Source of the DNA: Ptiloglossa arizonensis
Taxonomy: Eukaryota; Arthropoda; Insecta; Hymenoptera; Colletidae
Direction of reading: 5' to 3'
Assembly: GCF_051014685.1 (NCBI RefSeq)
Contig: NW_027478515.1
Span: forward strand, 124,001-188,000
DNA length: 64,000 nt
Positions 35,490 to 49,073 of this stretch are shown here, piece after piece (position 1 is the stretch's first letter; every line of letters starts with the position of its first letter). The position numbers were made by a program, and so were the translations under genes. Under the pieces are notes generated by a model. That model saw nothing but the letters and a program-made list of their open reading frames with translations. It made no database searches and was not told the origin of the DNA.

Positions 35490-37436
35490 GGCCATTCTAG
35501 TTATTGGTTTCGAGTATCCGACTTGCGAAAATTTTGATGGTTTCTCAATCATTCCTTAACTTCAAACTCCCATATCTCGCGAACGGATTGACGAACTCGA
35601 GAAATTCCTGTTGCATCTGAAAGTAGAAACTCACCCGATTAGAATAGTGTGTGTACTTTTCCTCTAAGCCATTCCAGTTATTGGTTTCGAGTATCCGACT
35701 TGCGAAAATTTTGATGGTGTTCTCAACCATTCCTTAACTTCAAACTCCCATATCTCGCGAACGGATTGACGAACTCGAGAAATTCCTGTTGCATCTGAAA
35801 GCAGAAACTCGCCGATTACAATGGTGTGTGTACTTTTCCCCTAAGCCATTCTAGTTATTGGTTTCGAGTATCCGACTTGCGAAAATTTTGATAGTTTCTC
35901 AACCATTCCTTAACTACAAACTCCCATATCTCGCGAACGGATTGACGAACTCGAGAAATTCCTGTTGCATCTGAAAGCAGAAACTCGCCCGATTACAGTG
36001 GTGTGTGTACTTTTCCCCTAGGCCTTTCCAGTTATTGGTTTCGAGTATCAGACTTGCGAAAATTTTGATGGTTTCTCAATCATTCCTTAACTTCAAACTC
36101 CCATATCTCGCGAACGGATTGACGAACTCGAGAAATTCCTGTTGCATCTGAAAGTAGAAACTCACCCGATTACAATGGTGTGTAATACTTTTCCCCTAGG
36201 CCATTCCAGTTATTGGTTTCGAGTATCCGACTTGCGTAAATTTTGATGGTTTCTCAACCATTCCTTAACTTCAAACTCCCATATCTCGCGAACGGATTGA
36301 CGAACTCGAGAAATTCCTGTTGCATCTGAAAGCAGAAACTAGCCCGATTACAACGGTATGTGTATTTTTGCCCTAGGCTATAGTAGTTATTGGTTTCGAG
36401 TATCAGACTTGCGAAAATTTTGATGGTTTCTCAACCATTCCTTAACTTCAAACTCCCATATCTCGCGAACGGATTGACGAACTCGAGAAATTCCTGTTAC
36501 ATCTGAAAGCAGAAACTCGCCCGATTACAGTGGTGCGTGTACTTTTCCCCTAGGCCATTCCAGTTATTGGTTTCGAGTATCAGACTTGCGAAAATTTTGA
36601 TGGTTTCTCAATCATTCCTTAACTTCAAACTCCCATATCTCGCGAACGGATTGACGAACTCGAGAAATTCCTGTTGCATCTGAAAGTAGAAACTCACCCG
36701 ATTAGAATAGTGTGTGTACTTTTCCTCTAAGCCATTCCAGTTATTGGTTTCGAGTATCCGACTTGCGAAAATTTTGATGGTTTCTCCACCATTCCTTAAC
36801 TTCAAACTCCCATATCTCGCGAACGGATTGACGAACTCGAGAAATTCCTGTTGCATCTGAAAGCAGAAACTAGCCCGATTACAACGGTATGTGTATTTTT
36901 GCCCTAGGCTATAGTAGTTATTGGTTTCGAGTATCAGACTTGCGAAAATTTTGATGGTTTCTCAACAATTCCTTAACTTCAAACTCCCATATCTCGCGAA
37001 CGGATTGACGAACTCGAGAAATTCCTGTTGCATCTGAAAGTAGAAACTCACCCGATTACAACGGTATGTGTATTTTTGCCTTAGGCAATAGTAGTTATTG
37101 GTTTCGAGTATCTGACTTGCGAAAATTTTGATGGTTTCTCAACCATTCCTTAACTTCAAACTCCCATATCTCTAGAACGGATTGACGAACTCGAGAAATT
37201 CCGGTTGCATCTGAAAGTAGAAAATGAACCGATTACAATGGTGTGTGTACTTTTCCCCTAGGACATTCCAGTTATTGGTTTCGAGTATCAGACTTGCGAA
37301 AGTTTTGATGGTTTCTCAACCATTCCTTAACTTCAAACTCCCATATCTCGCGAACGGATTGACGAACTCGAGAAATTCCTGTTGCATCTGAAAGTAGAAA
37401 CTCACCCGATTACAACGGTATGTGTATTTTTGCCCT
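35490..37436 (+). repeat. 11-monomer unit, second, full-length copy
   Basis: It matches 33606-35489 at a shift of 1884 bp up to the deletion and 1948 bp after it. The junction monomer at about 35485-35510 is chimeric: it joins the gccctaggcca cassette start to the ttctag/atccgac cassette end. Small differences are agaaaatgaaccg here versus agaaactgaaccg in the first copy, and ggtttcgag versus ggtatcgag. Confidence 0.88.
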
Positions 37437-37483
37437 AGGTCATAGTAGTTATTGGTTTCGAGTATCAGACTTGCGAAAATTTT

Positions 37484-38721
37484 GATTGTTTCTCAACCAT
37501 TCCTTAACTTTAAACTCCCATATCTCGCGAACGGATTGACGAACTCGAGAAATTCCTGTTGCATCTGAATGTAGAAACTCGCCCGATTACAATGGTGTGT
37601 GTACTTTTCTCCTAGGACATTCCAGTTATTGGTTTCGAGTATCAGACTTGCGAAAATTTTGATGGTTTCTCAACCATTCCTTAACTTCAAACTCCCATAT
37701 CTCGCGAACGGATTGACGAACTCGAGAAATTCCTGTTGCATCTGAAAGTAGAAACTCACCCGATTACAACAGAATGTGTATTTTTGCCCTAGGCCATAGT
37801 AGTTATTGGTTACGAGTATCAGACTTGCGAAAATTTTGATGGTTTCTCAACCATTCCTTAACTTTAAACTCCCATATCTCGCGAACGGATTGACGAACTC
37901 GACAAATTCCTGTTACATCTGAAAGTCGAAACTCGCACGATTACAATGGTGTGTGTACTGTCCCCTAGGCCACTCCAGTTATTGGTTTCGAGTATCAGAC
38001 TTGCGAAAATTTTGATGGTTTCTCAACCATTCCTTAACTTCAAACTCCCATATCTCGCGAACGGATTGACGAACTCCAGAAACTCCAATTGCATCTGAAA
38101 GCGGAAACTCGCCCGATTACAACGGTATGTGTATTTTTGCCTTAGGCCATAGTAGTTATTGGTTTCGAGTATCAGACTTGCGGAAATTTTGATGGTTTCT
38201 CAACCATTCCTTAACCTCAAACTCCCATATCTCGCGAACGGATTGACGAACTCGAGAAATTCCTGTTGCATCTGAAAGTAGAAACTCACCCGATTACAAT
38301 GGTTTGTGTAGTTTTCCCCTAAGCCATTCCAGTTATTGGTTTCGAGTATCCGACTTTCGAAAATTTTGATGGTTTCTCAAGCATTCCTTAACTTCAAACT
38401 CCCATATCTCGCGAACGGATTGACGAACTCGAGAAATTCCTGTTGCATCTGAAAGTAGAAACACACCCGATTACAATGGTGTGTGTACTTTTCCCCTAAG
38501 CCATACCAGTTATTGGTTTCGATTATACGACTTGCGAAAATTTTGATGGTTTCTCAACCATTCCTTAACTTCAAACTCCCATATCTCGCGAACGGATTGA
38601 CGAACTCGAGAAATTCCTGTTGCATCTGAAAGTAGAAACTCACCCGATTACAACGGTATGTGTATTTTTGCCCTAGGCCATAGTAGTTATTGGTTTCGAG
38701 TATCAGACTTGCGAAAATTTT
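37484..38721 (+). repeat. 7-monomer HOR unit, copy 1 (1238 bp)
   Basis: Markers in order: gattgtttctc; gaatgtagaaac with tctcctaggac; acagaatgtg with ggttacgag; gacaaattcctgttac with gaaagtcgaaactcgcacg; gtactgtcccc with ccactcc; ctccagaaactcc with gaaagcgg and cggaaatttt and aacctcaaac; ggtttgtgtag with gactttcg and caagcattcc; then aaacacacccg with ccataccag and gattatacg. The gtactgtcccc cassette has lost one t relative to the common form. Confidence 0.9.
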
Positions 38722-39887
38722 GATTGTTTCTCAACCATTCCTTAATTTTACACTCCCATATCTCGCGAACGGATTGACGAACTCGAGAAATTCCTGTTGC
38801 ATCTGAATGTAGAAACTCGCCCGATTACAATGGTGTGTGTACTTTTCTCCTAGGACATTCCAGTTATTGGTTTCGAGTATCAGACTTGCGAAAATTTTGA
38901 TGGTTTCTCAACCATTCCTTAACTTCAAACTCCCATATCTCGCGAACGGATTGACGAACTCGAGAAATTCCTGTTGCATCTGAAAGTAGAAACTCACCCG
39001 ATTACAACAGAATGTGTATTTTTGCCCTAGGCCATAGTAGTTATTGGTTACGAGTATCAGACTTGCGAAAATTTTGATGGTTTCTCAACCATTCCTTAAC
39101 TTTAAACTCCCATATCTCGCGAACGGATTGACGAACTCGACAAATTCCTGTTACATCTGAAAGTCGAAACTCGCACGATTACAATGGTGTGTGTACTGTC
39201 CCCTAGGCCACTCCAGTTATTGGTTTCGAGTATCAGACTTGCGAAAATTTTGATGGTTTCTCAACCATTCCTTAACTTCAAACTCCCATATCTCGCGAAC
39301 GGATTGACGAACTCCAGAAACTCCAATTGCATCTGAAAGCGGAAACTCGCCCGATTACAACGGTATGTGTATTTTTGCCTTAGGCCATAGTAGTTATTGG
39401 TTTCGAGTATCAGACTTGCGGAAATTTTGATGGTTTCTCAACCATTCCTTAACCTCAAACTCCCATATCTCGCGAACGGATTGACGAACTCGAGAAATTC
39501 CTGTTGCATCTGAAAGTAGAAACTCACCCGATTACAATGGTTTGTGTACTTTTCCCCTAAGCCATTCCAGTTATTGGTTTCGAGTATCCGACTTTCGAAA
39601 ATTTTGATGGTTTCTCAAGCATTCCTTAACTTCAAACTCCCATATCTCGCGAACGGATTGACGAACTCGAGAAATTCCTGTTGCATCTGAAAGTAGAAAC
39701 ACACCCGATTACAATGGTGTGTGTACTTTTCCCCTAAGCCATACCAGTTATTGGTTTCGATTATACGACTTGCGAAAATTTTGATGGTTTCTCAACCATT
39801 CCTTAACTTCAAACTCCCATATCTCGCGAACGGATTGACGAACTCGAGAAATTCCTGTTGCATCTGAAAGTAGAAACTCGCCCGATT
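38722..39887 (+). repeat. 7-monomer HOR unit, copy 2, in tandem
   Basis: It repeats copy 1 at 1238 bp. Private differences seen are ttaattttacactc (about 38741-38754) where copy 1 has ttaactttaaactc, and ggtttgtgtact where copy 1 has ggtttgtgtag. It ends where copy 1 has caacggtatg and this copy has caatggcgtgtg. Confidence 0.88.
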
Positions 39888-42699
39888 ACAATGGCGTGTG
39901 TACTTTTCACCTAGGCCATTCCAGTTATTGGTTTCGAGTATCAGACTTGCGAAAATTTTGATAGTTTCTCAACCATTCCTTAACTTCAAACTCCCATATC
40001 TCGCGAACGGATTGACGAACTCGAGAAATTCCTATTGCATCTGAAAGCAGAAACTCGCCCGATTACAACGGTATGTGTATTATAGCCTTAGGCCATAGTA
40101 GTTATTGGTTTCGAGTATCAGACTTGCGAAAATTTTGATGGTTTCTCAACCATTCCTTAACTTCAAACTCCCATATCTCGCGAACGGATTGACGAACTCG
40201 AGAAATTCCTGTTGCATTTGAAAGCAGAAACTCGTCCGATTACAACGGTTTGTGTATTTTTCCACTAGGCCATAGTAGTTATTCGTTTCGAGTATCAGAC
40301 TTGCGAAAATTTTAATGGTTTCTCAACCTTTCCTTAACTTCAAACTCCCATATCTCGCGAACGGATTTACGAACTCGAGAAATTCCTGTTGCATCTGAAA
40401 GCAGAAACTCGTCCGATTACAACGGTATGTGTATTTTTGCCCTAGGCCAATGTAGTTATTGGTGTCAAGTATCAGACTTGCGAAAATTTTGATGGTTTCT
40501 CAACCATGCCTTAACTTCAAACTCCCACATCTCGCGAACGGATTGACGAACTCGAGAAATTCCTGTTGCATCTGAAAGCAGAATCTCGCCCCATTACAAC
40601 GGTATGTGTATTTTTGCCTTAGGCCATAGTAGCTATTGGTTTCGAGCGTCAGACTTACGAAAATTTTGATGGTTTCTCAACCATTCCTTAACTTCAAACT
40701 CCCATATCTCGCGAACGGATTGACGAACTCTAGAAATTCGTGTTGCATCTGAAAGTAGAAACTCACCCGATTACAATGGTTTGTGTACTTTTCCCCTAAG
40801 CCATTCCAGTTATTGGTTTCGAGTATCAGACTTGCGAAAATTTTGATGGTTTCTCAACCATTCCTTAACTTTAAACTCCCATATCTCGCGAACGGATTGA
40901 CGAACTCGAGAAATTCCTGTTGCATCTGAAAGTAGAAACTCACCCGATTACAATAGTGTGTGTACTTTTCCTCTAAGCCATTCTAGTTATTGGTTTCGAT
41001 TATACGACTTGCGAAAATTTTGATGGTTTCTCAACCATTCCTTAACTTCAAACTCCCATATCTCGCGAACGGATTGACGAACTCGAGAAATTCCTGTTGC
41101 ATCTGAAAGCAGAAACTCGCCGATTACAATGGTGTGTGTACTTTTCCCCTAAGCCATTCTAGTTATTGGTTTCGAGTATCCGACTTGCGAAAATTTTGAT
41201 GGTTTCTCAACAATTCCTTAACTTCAAACTCCCATATCTCGCGAACGGATTGACGAACTCGAGAAATTCCTTTTGCATCTGAAAGTAGAAACTCACCCGA
41301 TTACAACGGTATGTGTATTTTTGCCTTAGGCAATAGTAGTTATTGGTTTCGAGTATCTGACTTGCGAAAATTTTGATGGTTTCTCAACCATTCCTTAACT
41401 TCAAACTCCCATATCTCGCGAACGGATTGACGAACTCGAGAAATTCCGGTTGCATCTGAAAGTAGAAACTGAACCGATTACAATGGTGTGTGTACTTTTC
41501 CCCTAGGACATTCCAGTTATTGGTTTCGAGTATCAGACTTGCGAAAGTTTTGATGGTTTCTCAACCATTCCTTAACTTCAAACTCCCATATCTCGCGAAC
41601 GGATTGACGAACTCGAGAAATTCCTGTTGCATCTGAAAGTAGAAACTCACCCGATTACAACGGTATGTGTATTTTTGCCCTAGGCCATAGTAGTTATTGG
41701 TTTCGAGTATCAGACTTGCGAAAATTTTGATTGTTTCTCAACCATTCCTTAACTTTAAACTCCCATATCTCGCGAACGGATTGACGAACTCGAGAAATTC
41801 CTGTTGCATGTGAATGTAGAAACTCGCCCGATTACAATGGTGTGTGTACTTTTCTCCTAGGACATTCCAGTTATTGGTTTCGAGTATCAGACTTGCGAAA
41901 ATTTTGATGGTTTCTCAACCATTCCTTAACTTCAAACTCCCATATCTCGCGAACGGATTGACGAACTCGACAAATTCCTGTTACATCTGAAAGTCGAAAC
42001 TCGCACGATTACAATGGTGTGTGTACTGTCCCCTAGGCCACTCCAGTTATTGGTTTCGAGTATCAGACTTGCGAAAATTTTGATGGTTTCTCAACCATTC
42101 CTTAATTTCAAACTCCCATATCTCGCGAACGGATTGACGAACTCCAGAAACTCCAATTGCATCTGAAAGCGGAAACTCGCCCGATTACAACGGTATGTGT
42201 ATTTTTGCCTTAGGCCATAGTAGTTATTGGTCTCGAGTATCAGACTTGCGGAAATTTTGATGGTTTCTCAACCATTCCTTAACCTCAAACTCCCATATCT
42301 CGCGAACGGATTGACGAACTCGAGAAATTCCTGTTGCATCTGAAAGTAGAAACTCACCCGATTACAATGGTTTGTGTACTTTTCCCCTAAGCCATTCCAG
42401 TTATTGGTTTCGAGTATCCGACTTTCGAAAATTTTGATGGTTTCTCAAGCATTCCTTAACTTCAAACTCCCATATCTCGCGAACGGATTGACGAACTCGA
42501 GAAATTCCTGTTGCATCTGAAAGTAGAAACACACCCGATTACAATGGTGTGTGTACTTTTCCCATAAGCCATACCAGTTATTGGTTTCGATTATACGACT
42601 TGCGAAAATTTTGATGGTTTCTCAACCATTCCTTAAATTCAAACTCCCATATCTCGCGAACGGATTGACGAACTCGAGAAATTCCTGTTGCATCTGAAA
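39888..42699 (+). repeat. Mixed block: truncated and rearranged HOR pieces
   Basis: It begins with monomers bearing ggcgtgtgtacttttcacc, cctattgc, and gtattatagcc (40081), then a ttattcgtttcg/ggatttacg pair that reappears at about 43400-43570. The 40525-40720 part has cccacatctcgcg, gcagaatctcgcccc, gctattgg and gagcgtcagacttacg, a set seen again at about 51676-51850. About 41300-41660 resembles 35100-35460 (ggcaatagtag, atctgac, ccggttgc, actgaaccg). 41729-42699 is a 6-monomer form of the 7-monomer HOR that lacks the acagaatgtg monomer. Confidence 0.8.
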
Positions 42700-45600
42700 G
42701 TAGAAACTCGCCCGATTACAATGGCGTGCGTACTTTTCACCTAGGCCATTCCAGTTATTGGTTTCGAGTATCAGACTTGCGAAAATTTTGATAGTTTCTC
42801 AACCATTCCTTAACTTCAAACTCCCATATCTCGCGAACGGATTGACGAACTCGAGAAATTCCTATTGCATCTGAAAGCAGAAACTCACCCGATTACAACA
42901 GAATGTGTACTTTTCCCCTAAGCCATACCAGTTATTGGTTTCGATTATACGACTTGCGAAAATTTTGATGGTTTCTCAACCATTCCTTAACTTCAAACTC
43001 CCATATCTCGCGAACGGATTGACGAACTCGAGAAATTCCTGTTGCATCTGAAAGTAGAAACTCGCCCGATTACAATGGCGTGTGTACTTTTCACCTAGGC
43101 CATTCCAGTTATTGGTTTCGAGTATCAGACTTGCGAAAATTTAGATAGTTTCTCAACCATTCCTTAACTTCAAACTCCCATATCTCGCGAACGGATTGAC
43201 GAACTCGAGAAATTCCTATTGCATCTGAAAGCAGAAACTCGCCCGATTACAAAGGTATGTGTATTATAGCCTTAGGCCATAGTAGTTATTGGTTTCGAGT
43301 ATCAGACTTGCGAAAATTTTGATGGTTTCTCAACCATTCCTTAACTTCAAACTCCCATATCTCGCGAACGGATTGACGAACTCGAGAAATTCCTGTTGCA
43401 TTTGAAAGCAGAAACTCGTCCGATTACAACGGTATGTGTATTTTTCCACTAGGCTATAGTAGTTATTCGTTTCGAGTATCAGACTTGCGAAAATTTTAAT
43501 GGTTTCTCAACCTTTCCTTAACTTCAAACTCCCATATCTCGCGAACGGATTTACGAACTCGAGAAATTCCTGTTGCATCTGAAAGCAGAAACTAGCCCGA
43601 TTACAACGGTATGTGTATTTTTGCCCTAGGCTATAGTAGTTATTGGTTTCGAGTATCAGACTTGCGAAAATTTTGATGGTTTCTCAACCATTCCTTAACT
43701 TCAAACTCCCATATCTCGCGAACGGATTGACGAACTCGAGAAATTCCTGTTACATCTGAAAGCAGAAACTCGCCCGATTACAGTGGTGCGTGTACTTTTC
43801 CCCTAGGCCATTCCAGTTATTGGTTTCGAGTATCAGACTTGCGAAAATTTTGATGGTTTCTCAATCATTCCTTAACTTCAAACTCCCATATCTCGCGAAC
43901 GGATTGACGAACTCGAGAAATTCCTGTTGCATCTGAAAGTAGAAACTCACCCGATTAGAATAGTGTGTGTACTTTTCCTCTAAGCCATTCCAGTTATTGG
44001 TTTCGAGTATCCGACTTGCGAAAATTTTGATGGTTTCTCCACCATTCCTTAACTTCAAACTCCCATATCTCGCGAACGGATTGACGAACTCGAGAAATTC
44101 CTGTTGCATCTGAAAGCAGAAACTAGCCCGATTACAACGGTATGTGTATTTTTGCCCTAGGCTATAGTAGTTATTGGTTTCGAGTATCAGACTTGCGAAA
44201 ATTTTGATGGTTTCTCAACAATTCCTTAACTTCAAACTCCCATATCTCGCGAACGGATTGACGAACTCGAGAAATTCCTGTTGCATCTGAAAGTAGAAAC
44301 TCACCCGATTACAACGGTATGTGTATTTTTGCCTTAGGCAATAGTAGTTATTGGTTTCGAGTATCTGACTTGCGAAAATTTTGATGGTTTCTCAATCATT
44401 CCTTAACTTCAAACTCCCATATCTCGCGAACGGATTGACGAACTCGAGAAATTCCTGTTGCATCTGAAAGTAGAAACTCACCCGATTACAATGGTGTGTA
44501 ATACTTTTCCCCTAGGCCATTCCAGTTATTGGTTTCGAGTATCCGACTTGCGTAAATTTTGATGGTTTCTCAACCATTCCTTAACTTCAAACTCCCATAT
44601 CTCGCGAACGGATTGACGAACTCGAGAAATTCCTGTTGCATCTGAAAGCAGAAACTAGCCCGATTACAACGGTATGTGTATTTTTGCCCTAGGCTATAGT
44701 AGTTATTGGTTTCGAGTATCAGACTTGCGAAAATTTTGATGGTTTCTCAACCATTCCTTAACTTCAAACTCCCATATCTCGCGAACGGATTGACGAACTC
44801 GAGAAATTCCTGTTACATCTGAAAGCAGAAACTCGCCCGATTACAGTGGTGCGTGTACTTTTCCCCTAGGCCATTCCAGTTATTGGTTTCGAGTATCAGA
44901 CTTGCGAAAATTTTGATAGTTTCTCAATCATTCCTTAACTTCAAACTCCCATATCTCGCGAACGGATTGACGAACTCGAGAAATTCCTGTTGCATCTGAA
45001 AGTAGAAACTCACCCGATTAGAATAGTGTGTGTACTTTTCCTCTAAGCCATTCCAGTTATTGGTTTCGAGTATCCGACTTGCGAAAATTTTGATGGTTTC
45101 TCCACCATTCCTTAACTTCAAACTCCCATATCTCGCGAACGGATTGACGAACTCGAGAAATTCCTGTTGCATCTGAAAGCAGAAACTAGCCCGATTACAA
45201 CGGTATGTGTATTTTTGCCCTAGGCTATAGTAGTTATTGGTTTCGAGTATCAGACTTGCGAAAATTTTGATGGTTTCTCAACAATTCCTTAACTTCAAAC
45301 TCCCATATCTCGCGAACGGATTGACGAACTCGAGAAATTCCTGTTGCATCTGAAAGTAGAAACTCACCCGATTACAACGGTATGTGTATTTTTGCCTTAG
45401 GCAATAGTAGTTATTGGTTTCGAGTATCTGACTTGCGAAAATTTTGATGGTTTCTCAACCATTCCTTAACTTCAAACTCCCATATCTCTAGAACGGATTG
45501 ACGAACTCGAGAAATTCCGGTTGCATCTGAAAGTAGAAAATGAACCGATTACAATGGTGTGTGTACTTTTCCCCTAGGACATTCCAGTTATTGGTTTCGA

Positions 45601-45886
45601 GTATCAGACTTGCGAAAGTTTTGATGGTTTCTCAACCATTCCTTAACTTCAAACTCCCATATCTCGCGAACGGATTGACGAACTCGAGAAATTCCTGTTG
45701 CATCTGAAAGTAGAAACTCACCCGATTACAACGGTATGTGTATTTTTGCCCTAGGTCATAGTAGTTATTGGTTTCGAGTATCAGACTTGCGAAAATTTTG
45801 ATTGTTTCTCAACCATTCCTTAACTTTAAACTCCCATATCTCGCGAACGGATTGACGAACTCGAGAAATTCCTGTTGCATCTGAAA
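42700..45886 (+). repeat. 18-monomer tandem duplication, first copy (3187 bp)
   Basis: The unit starts near ggcgtgcgtac (42723) and passes acagaatgtgtac (about 42898), tttagatagtttc (about 43140), aaaggtatg (about 43252), gtattatagcc (43261-43269), ggatttacg and two copies of a 6-monomer block, then tctctagaacgg, aaaatgaaccg, aggtcatag and gattgtttctc (45800). Everything recurs 3187 bp downstream. Confidence 0.9.
43588..45453 (+). repeat. 6-monomer HOR repeated nearly twice (1063-bp period)
   Basis: gaaactagcccg begins the block at about 43588 and again 1063 bp later. It is followed in both by ggtgcgtgtac, tcaatcattcc, cgattagaatagtg, tctccaccattcc, a second actagcccg monomer, tcaacaattcc and ggcaatagtag with atctgac. 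The first copy ends with a tcaatcattcc/gtgtaatac/gcgtaaatttt monomer pair; the second continues to tctctagaacgg. The second copy has gatagtttctc near 44916 where the first has gatggtttctc. Confidence 0.88.
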
Positions 45887-48800
45887 GTAGAAACTCGCCC
45901 GATTACAATGGCGTGCGTACTTTTCACCTAGGCCATTCCAGTTATTGGTTTCGAGTATCAGACTTGCGAAAATTTTGATAGTTTCTCAACCATTCCTTAA
46001 CTTCAAACTCCCATATCTCGCGAACGGATTGACGAACTCGAGAAATTCCTATTGCATCTGAAAGCAGAAACTCACCCGATTACAACAGAATGTGTACTTT
46101 TCCCCTAAGCCATACCAGTTATTGGTTTCGATTATACGACTTGCGAAAATTTTGATGGTTTCTCAACCATTCCTTAACTTCAAACTCCCATATCTCGCGA
46201 ACGGATTGACGAACTCGAGAAATTCCTGTTGCATCTGAAAGTAGAAACTCGCCCGATTACAATGGCGTGTGTACTTTTCACCTAGGCCATTCCAGTTATT
46301 GGTTTCGAGTATCAGACTTGCGAAAATTTAGATAGTTTCTCAACCATTCCTTAACTTCAAACTCCCATATCTCGCGAACGGATTGACGAACTCGAGAAAT
46401 TCCTATTGCATCTGAAAGCAGAAACTCGCCCGATTACAAAGGTATGTGTATTATAGCCTTAGGCCATAGTAGTTATTGGTTTCGAGTATCAGACTTGCGA
46501 AAATTTTGATGGTTTCTCAACCATTCCTTAACTTCAAACTCCCATATCTCGCGAACGGATTGACGAACTCGAGAAATTCCTGTTGCATTTGAAAGCAGAA
46601 ACTCGTCCGATTACAACGGTATGTGTATTTTTCCACTAGGCTATAGTAGTTATTCGTTTCGAGTATCAGACTTGCGAAAATTTTAATGGTTTCTCAACCT
46701 TTCCTTAACTTCAAACTCCCATATCTCGCGAACGGATTTACGAACTCGAGAAATTCCTGTTGCATCTGAAAGCAGAAACTAGCCCGATTACAACGGTATG
46801 TGTATTTTTGCCCTAGGCTATAGTAGTTATTGGTTTCGAGTATCAGACTTGCGAAAATTTTGATGGTTTCTCAACCATTCCTTAACTTCAAACTCCCATA
46901 TCTCGCGAACGGATTGACGAACTCGAGAAATTCCTGTTACATCTGAAAGCAGAAACTCGCCCGATTACAGTGGTGCGTGTACTTTTCCCCTAGGCCATTC
47001 CAGTTATTGGTTTCGAGTATCAGACTTGCGAAAATTTTGATGGTTTCTCAATCATTCCTTAACTTCAAACTCCCATATCTCGCGAACGGATTGACGAACT
47101 CGAGAAATTCCTGTTGCATCTGAAAGTAGAAACTCACCCGATTAGAATAGTGTGTGTACTTTTCCTCTAAGCCATTCCAGTTATTGGTTTCGAGTATCCG
47201 ACTTGCGAAAATTTTGATGGTTTCTCCACCATTCCTTAACTTCAAACTCCCATATCTCGCGAACGGATTGACGAACTCGAGAAATTCCTGTTGCATCTGA
47301 AAGCAGAAACTAGCCCGATTACAACGGTATGTGTATTTTTGCCCTAGGCTATAGTAGTTATTGGTTTCGAGTATCAGACTTGCGAAAATTTTGATGGTTT
47401 CTCAACAATTCCTTAACTTCAAACTCCCATATCTCGCGAACGGATTGACGAACTCGAGAAATTCCTGTTGCATCTGAAAGTAGAAACTCACCCGATTACA
47501 ACGGTATGTGTATTTTTGCCTTAGGCAATAGTAGTTATTGGTTTCGAGTATCTGACTTGCGAAAATTTTGATGGTTTCTCAATCATTCCTTAACTTCAAA
47601 CTCCCATATCTCGCGAACGGATTGACGAACTCGAGAAATTCCTGTTGCATCTGAAAGTAGAAACTCACCCGATTACAATGGTGTGTAATACTTTTCCCCT
47701 AGGCCATTCCAGTTATTGGTTTCGAGTATCCGACTTGCGTAAATTTTGATGGTTTCTCAACCATTCCTTAACTTCAAACTCCCATATCTCGCGAACGGAT
47801 TGACGAACTCGAGAAATTCCTGTTGCATCTGAAAGCAGAAACTAGCCCGATTACAACGGTATGTGTATTTTTGCCCTAGGCTATAGTAGTTATTGGTTTC
47901 GAGTATCAGACTTGCGAAAATTTTGATGGTTTCTCAACCATTCCTTAACTTCAAACTCCCATATCTCGCGAACGGATTGACGAACTCGAGAAATTCCTGT
48001 TACATCTGAAAGCAGAAACTCGCCCGATTACAGTGGTGCGTGTACTTTTCCCCTAGGCCATTCCAGTTATTGGTTTCGAGTATCAGACTTGCGAAAATTT
48101 TGATAGTTTCTCAATCATTCCTTAACTTCAAACTCCCATATCTCGCGAACGGATTGACGAACTCGAGAAATTCCTGTTGCATCTGAAAGTAGAAACTCAC
48201 CCGATTAGAATAGTGTGTGTACTTTTCCTCTAAGCCATTCCAGTTATTGGTTTCGAGTATCCGACTTGCGAAAATTTTGATGGTTTCTCCACCATTCCTT
48301 AACTTCAAACTCCCATATCTCGCGAACGGATTGACGAACTCGAGAAATTCCTGTTACATCTGAAAGCAGAAACTAGCCCGATTACAACGGTATGTGTATT
48401 TTTGCCCTAGGCTATAGTAGTTATTGGTTTCGAGTATCAGACTTGCGAAAATTTTGATGGTTTCTCAACAATTCCTTAACTTCAAACTCCCATATCTCGC
48501 GAACGGATTGACGAACTCGAGAAATTCCTGTTGCATCTGAAAGTAGAAACTCACCCGATTACAACGGTATGTGTATTTTTGCCTTAGGCAATAGTAGTTA
48601 TTGGTTTCGAGTATCTGACTTGCGAAAATTTTGATGGTTTCTCAACCATTCCTTAACTTCAAACTCCCATATCTCTAGAACGGATTGACGAACTCGAGAA
48701 ATTCCGGTTGCATCTGAAAGTAGAAAATGAACCGATTACAATGGTGTGTGTACTTTTCCCCTAGGACATTCCAGTTATTGGTTTCGAGTATCAGACTTGC

Positions 48801-49073
48801 GAAAGTTTTGATGGTTTCTCAACCATTCCTTAACTTCAAACTCCCATATCTCGCGAACGGATTGACGAACTCGAGAAATTCCTGTTGCATCTGAAAGTAG
48901 AAACTCACCCGATTACAACGGTATGTGTATTTTTGCCCTAGGTCATAGTAGTTATTGGTTTCGAGTATCAGACTTGCGAAAATTTTGATTGTTTCTCAAC
49001 CATTCCTTAACTTTAAACTCCCATATCTCGCGAACGGATTGACGAACTCGAGAAATTCCTGTTGCATCTGAAT
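45887..49073 (+). repeat. 18-monomer tandem duplication, second copy (3187 bp)
   Basis: It matches 42700-45886 with almost no differences. The one I noticed is ctgttacatctg near 48353 where the first copy has ctgttgcatctg near 45166. The junction lies within about 60 bp of conserved sequence between the ttaactttaaac monomer and ggcgtgcgtac, consistent with in-register unequal exchange. It contains its own pair of 6-monomer blocks. Confidence 0.9.

Noticed and set aside
36608..36856. 82-codon minus-strand frame, repeated at 43861, 44924 and 47048
   Set aside because: Exact copies follow the 6-, 11- and 18-monomer duplications. The translation is a 59-residue satellite periodicity, not a protein family.
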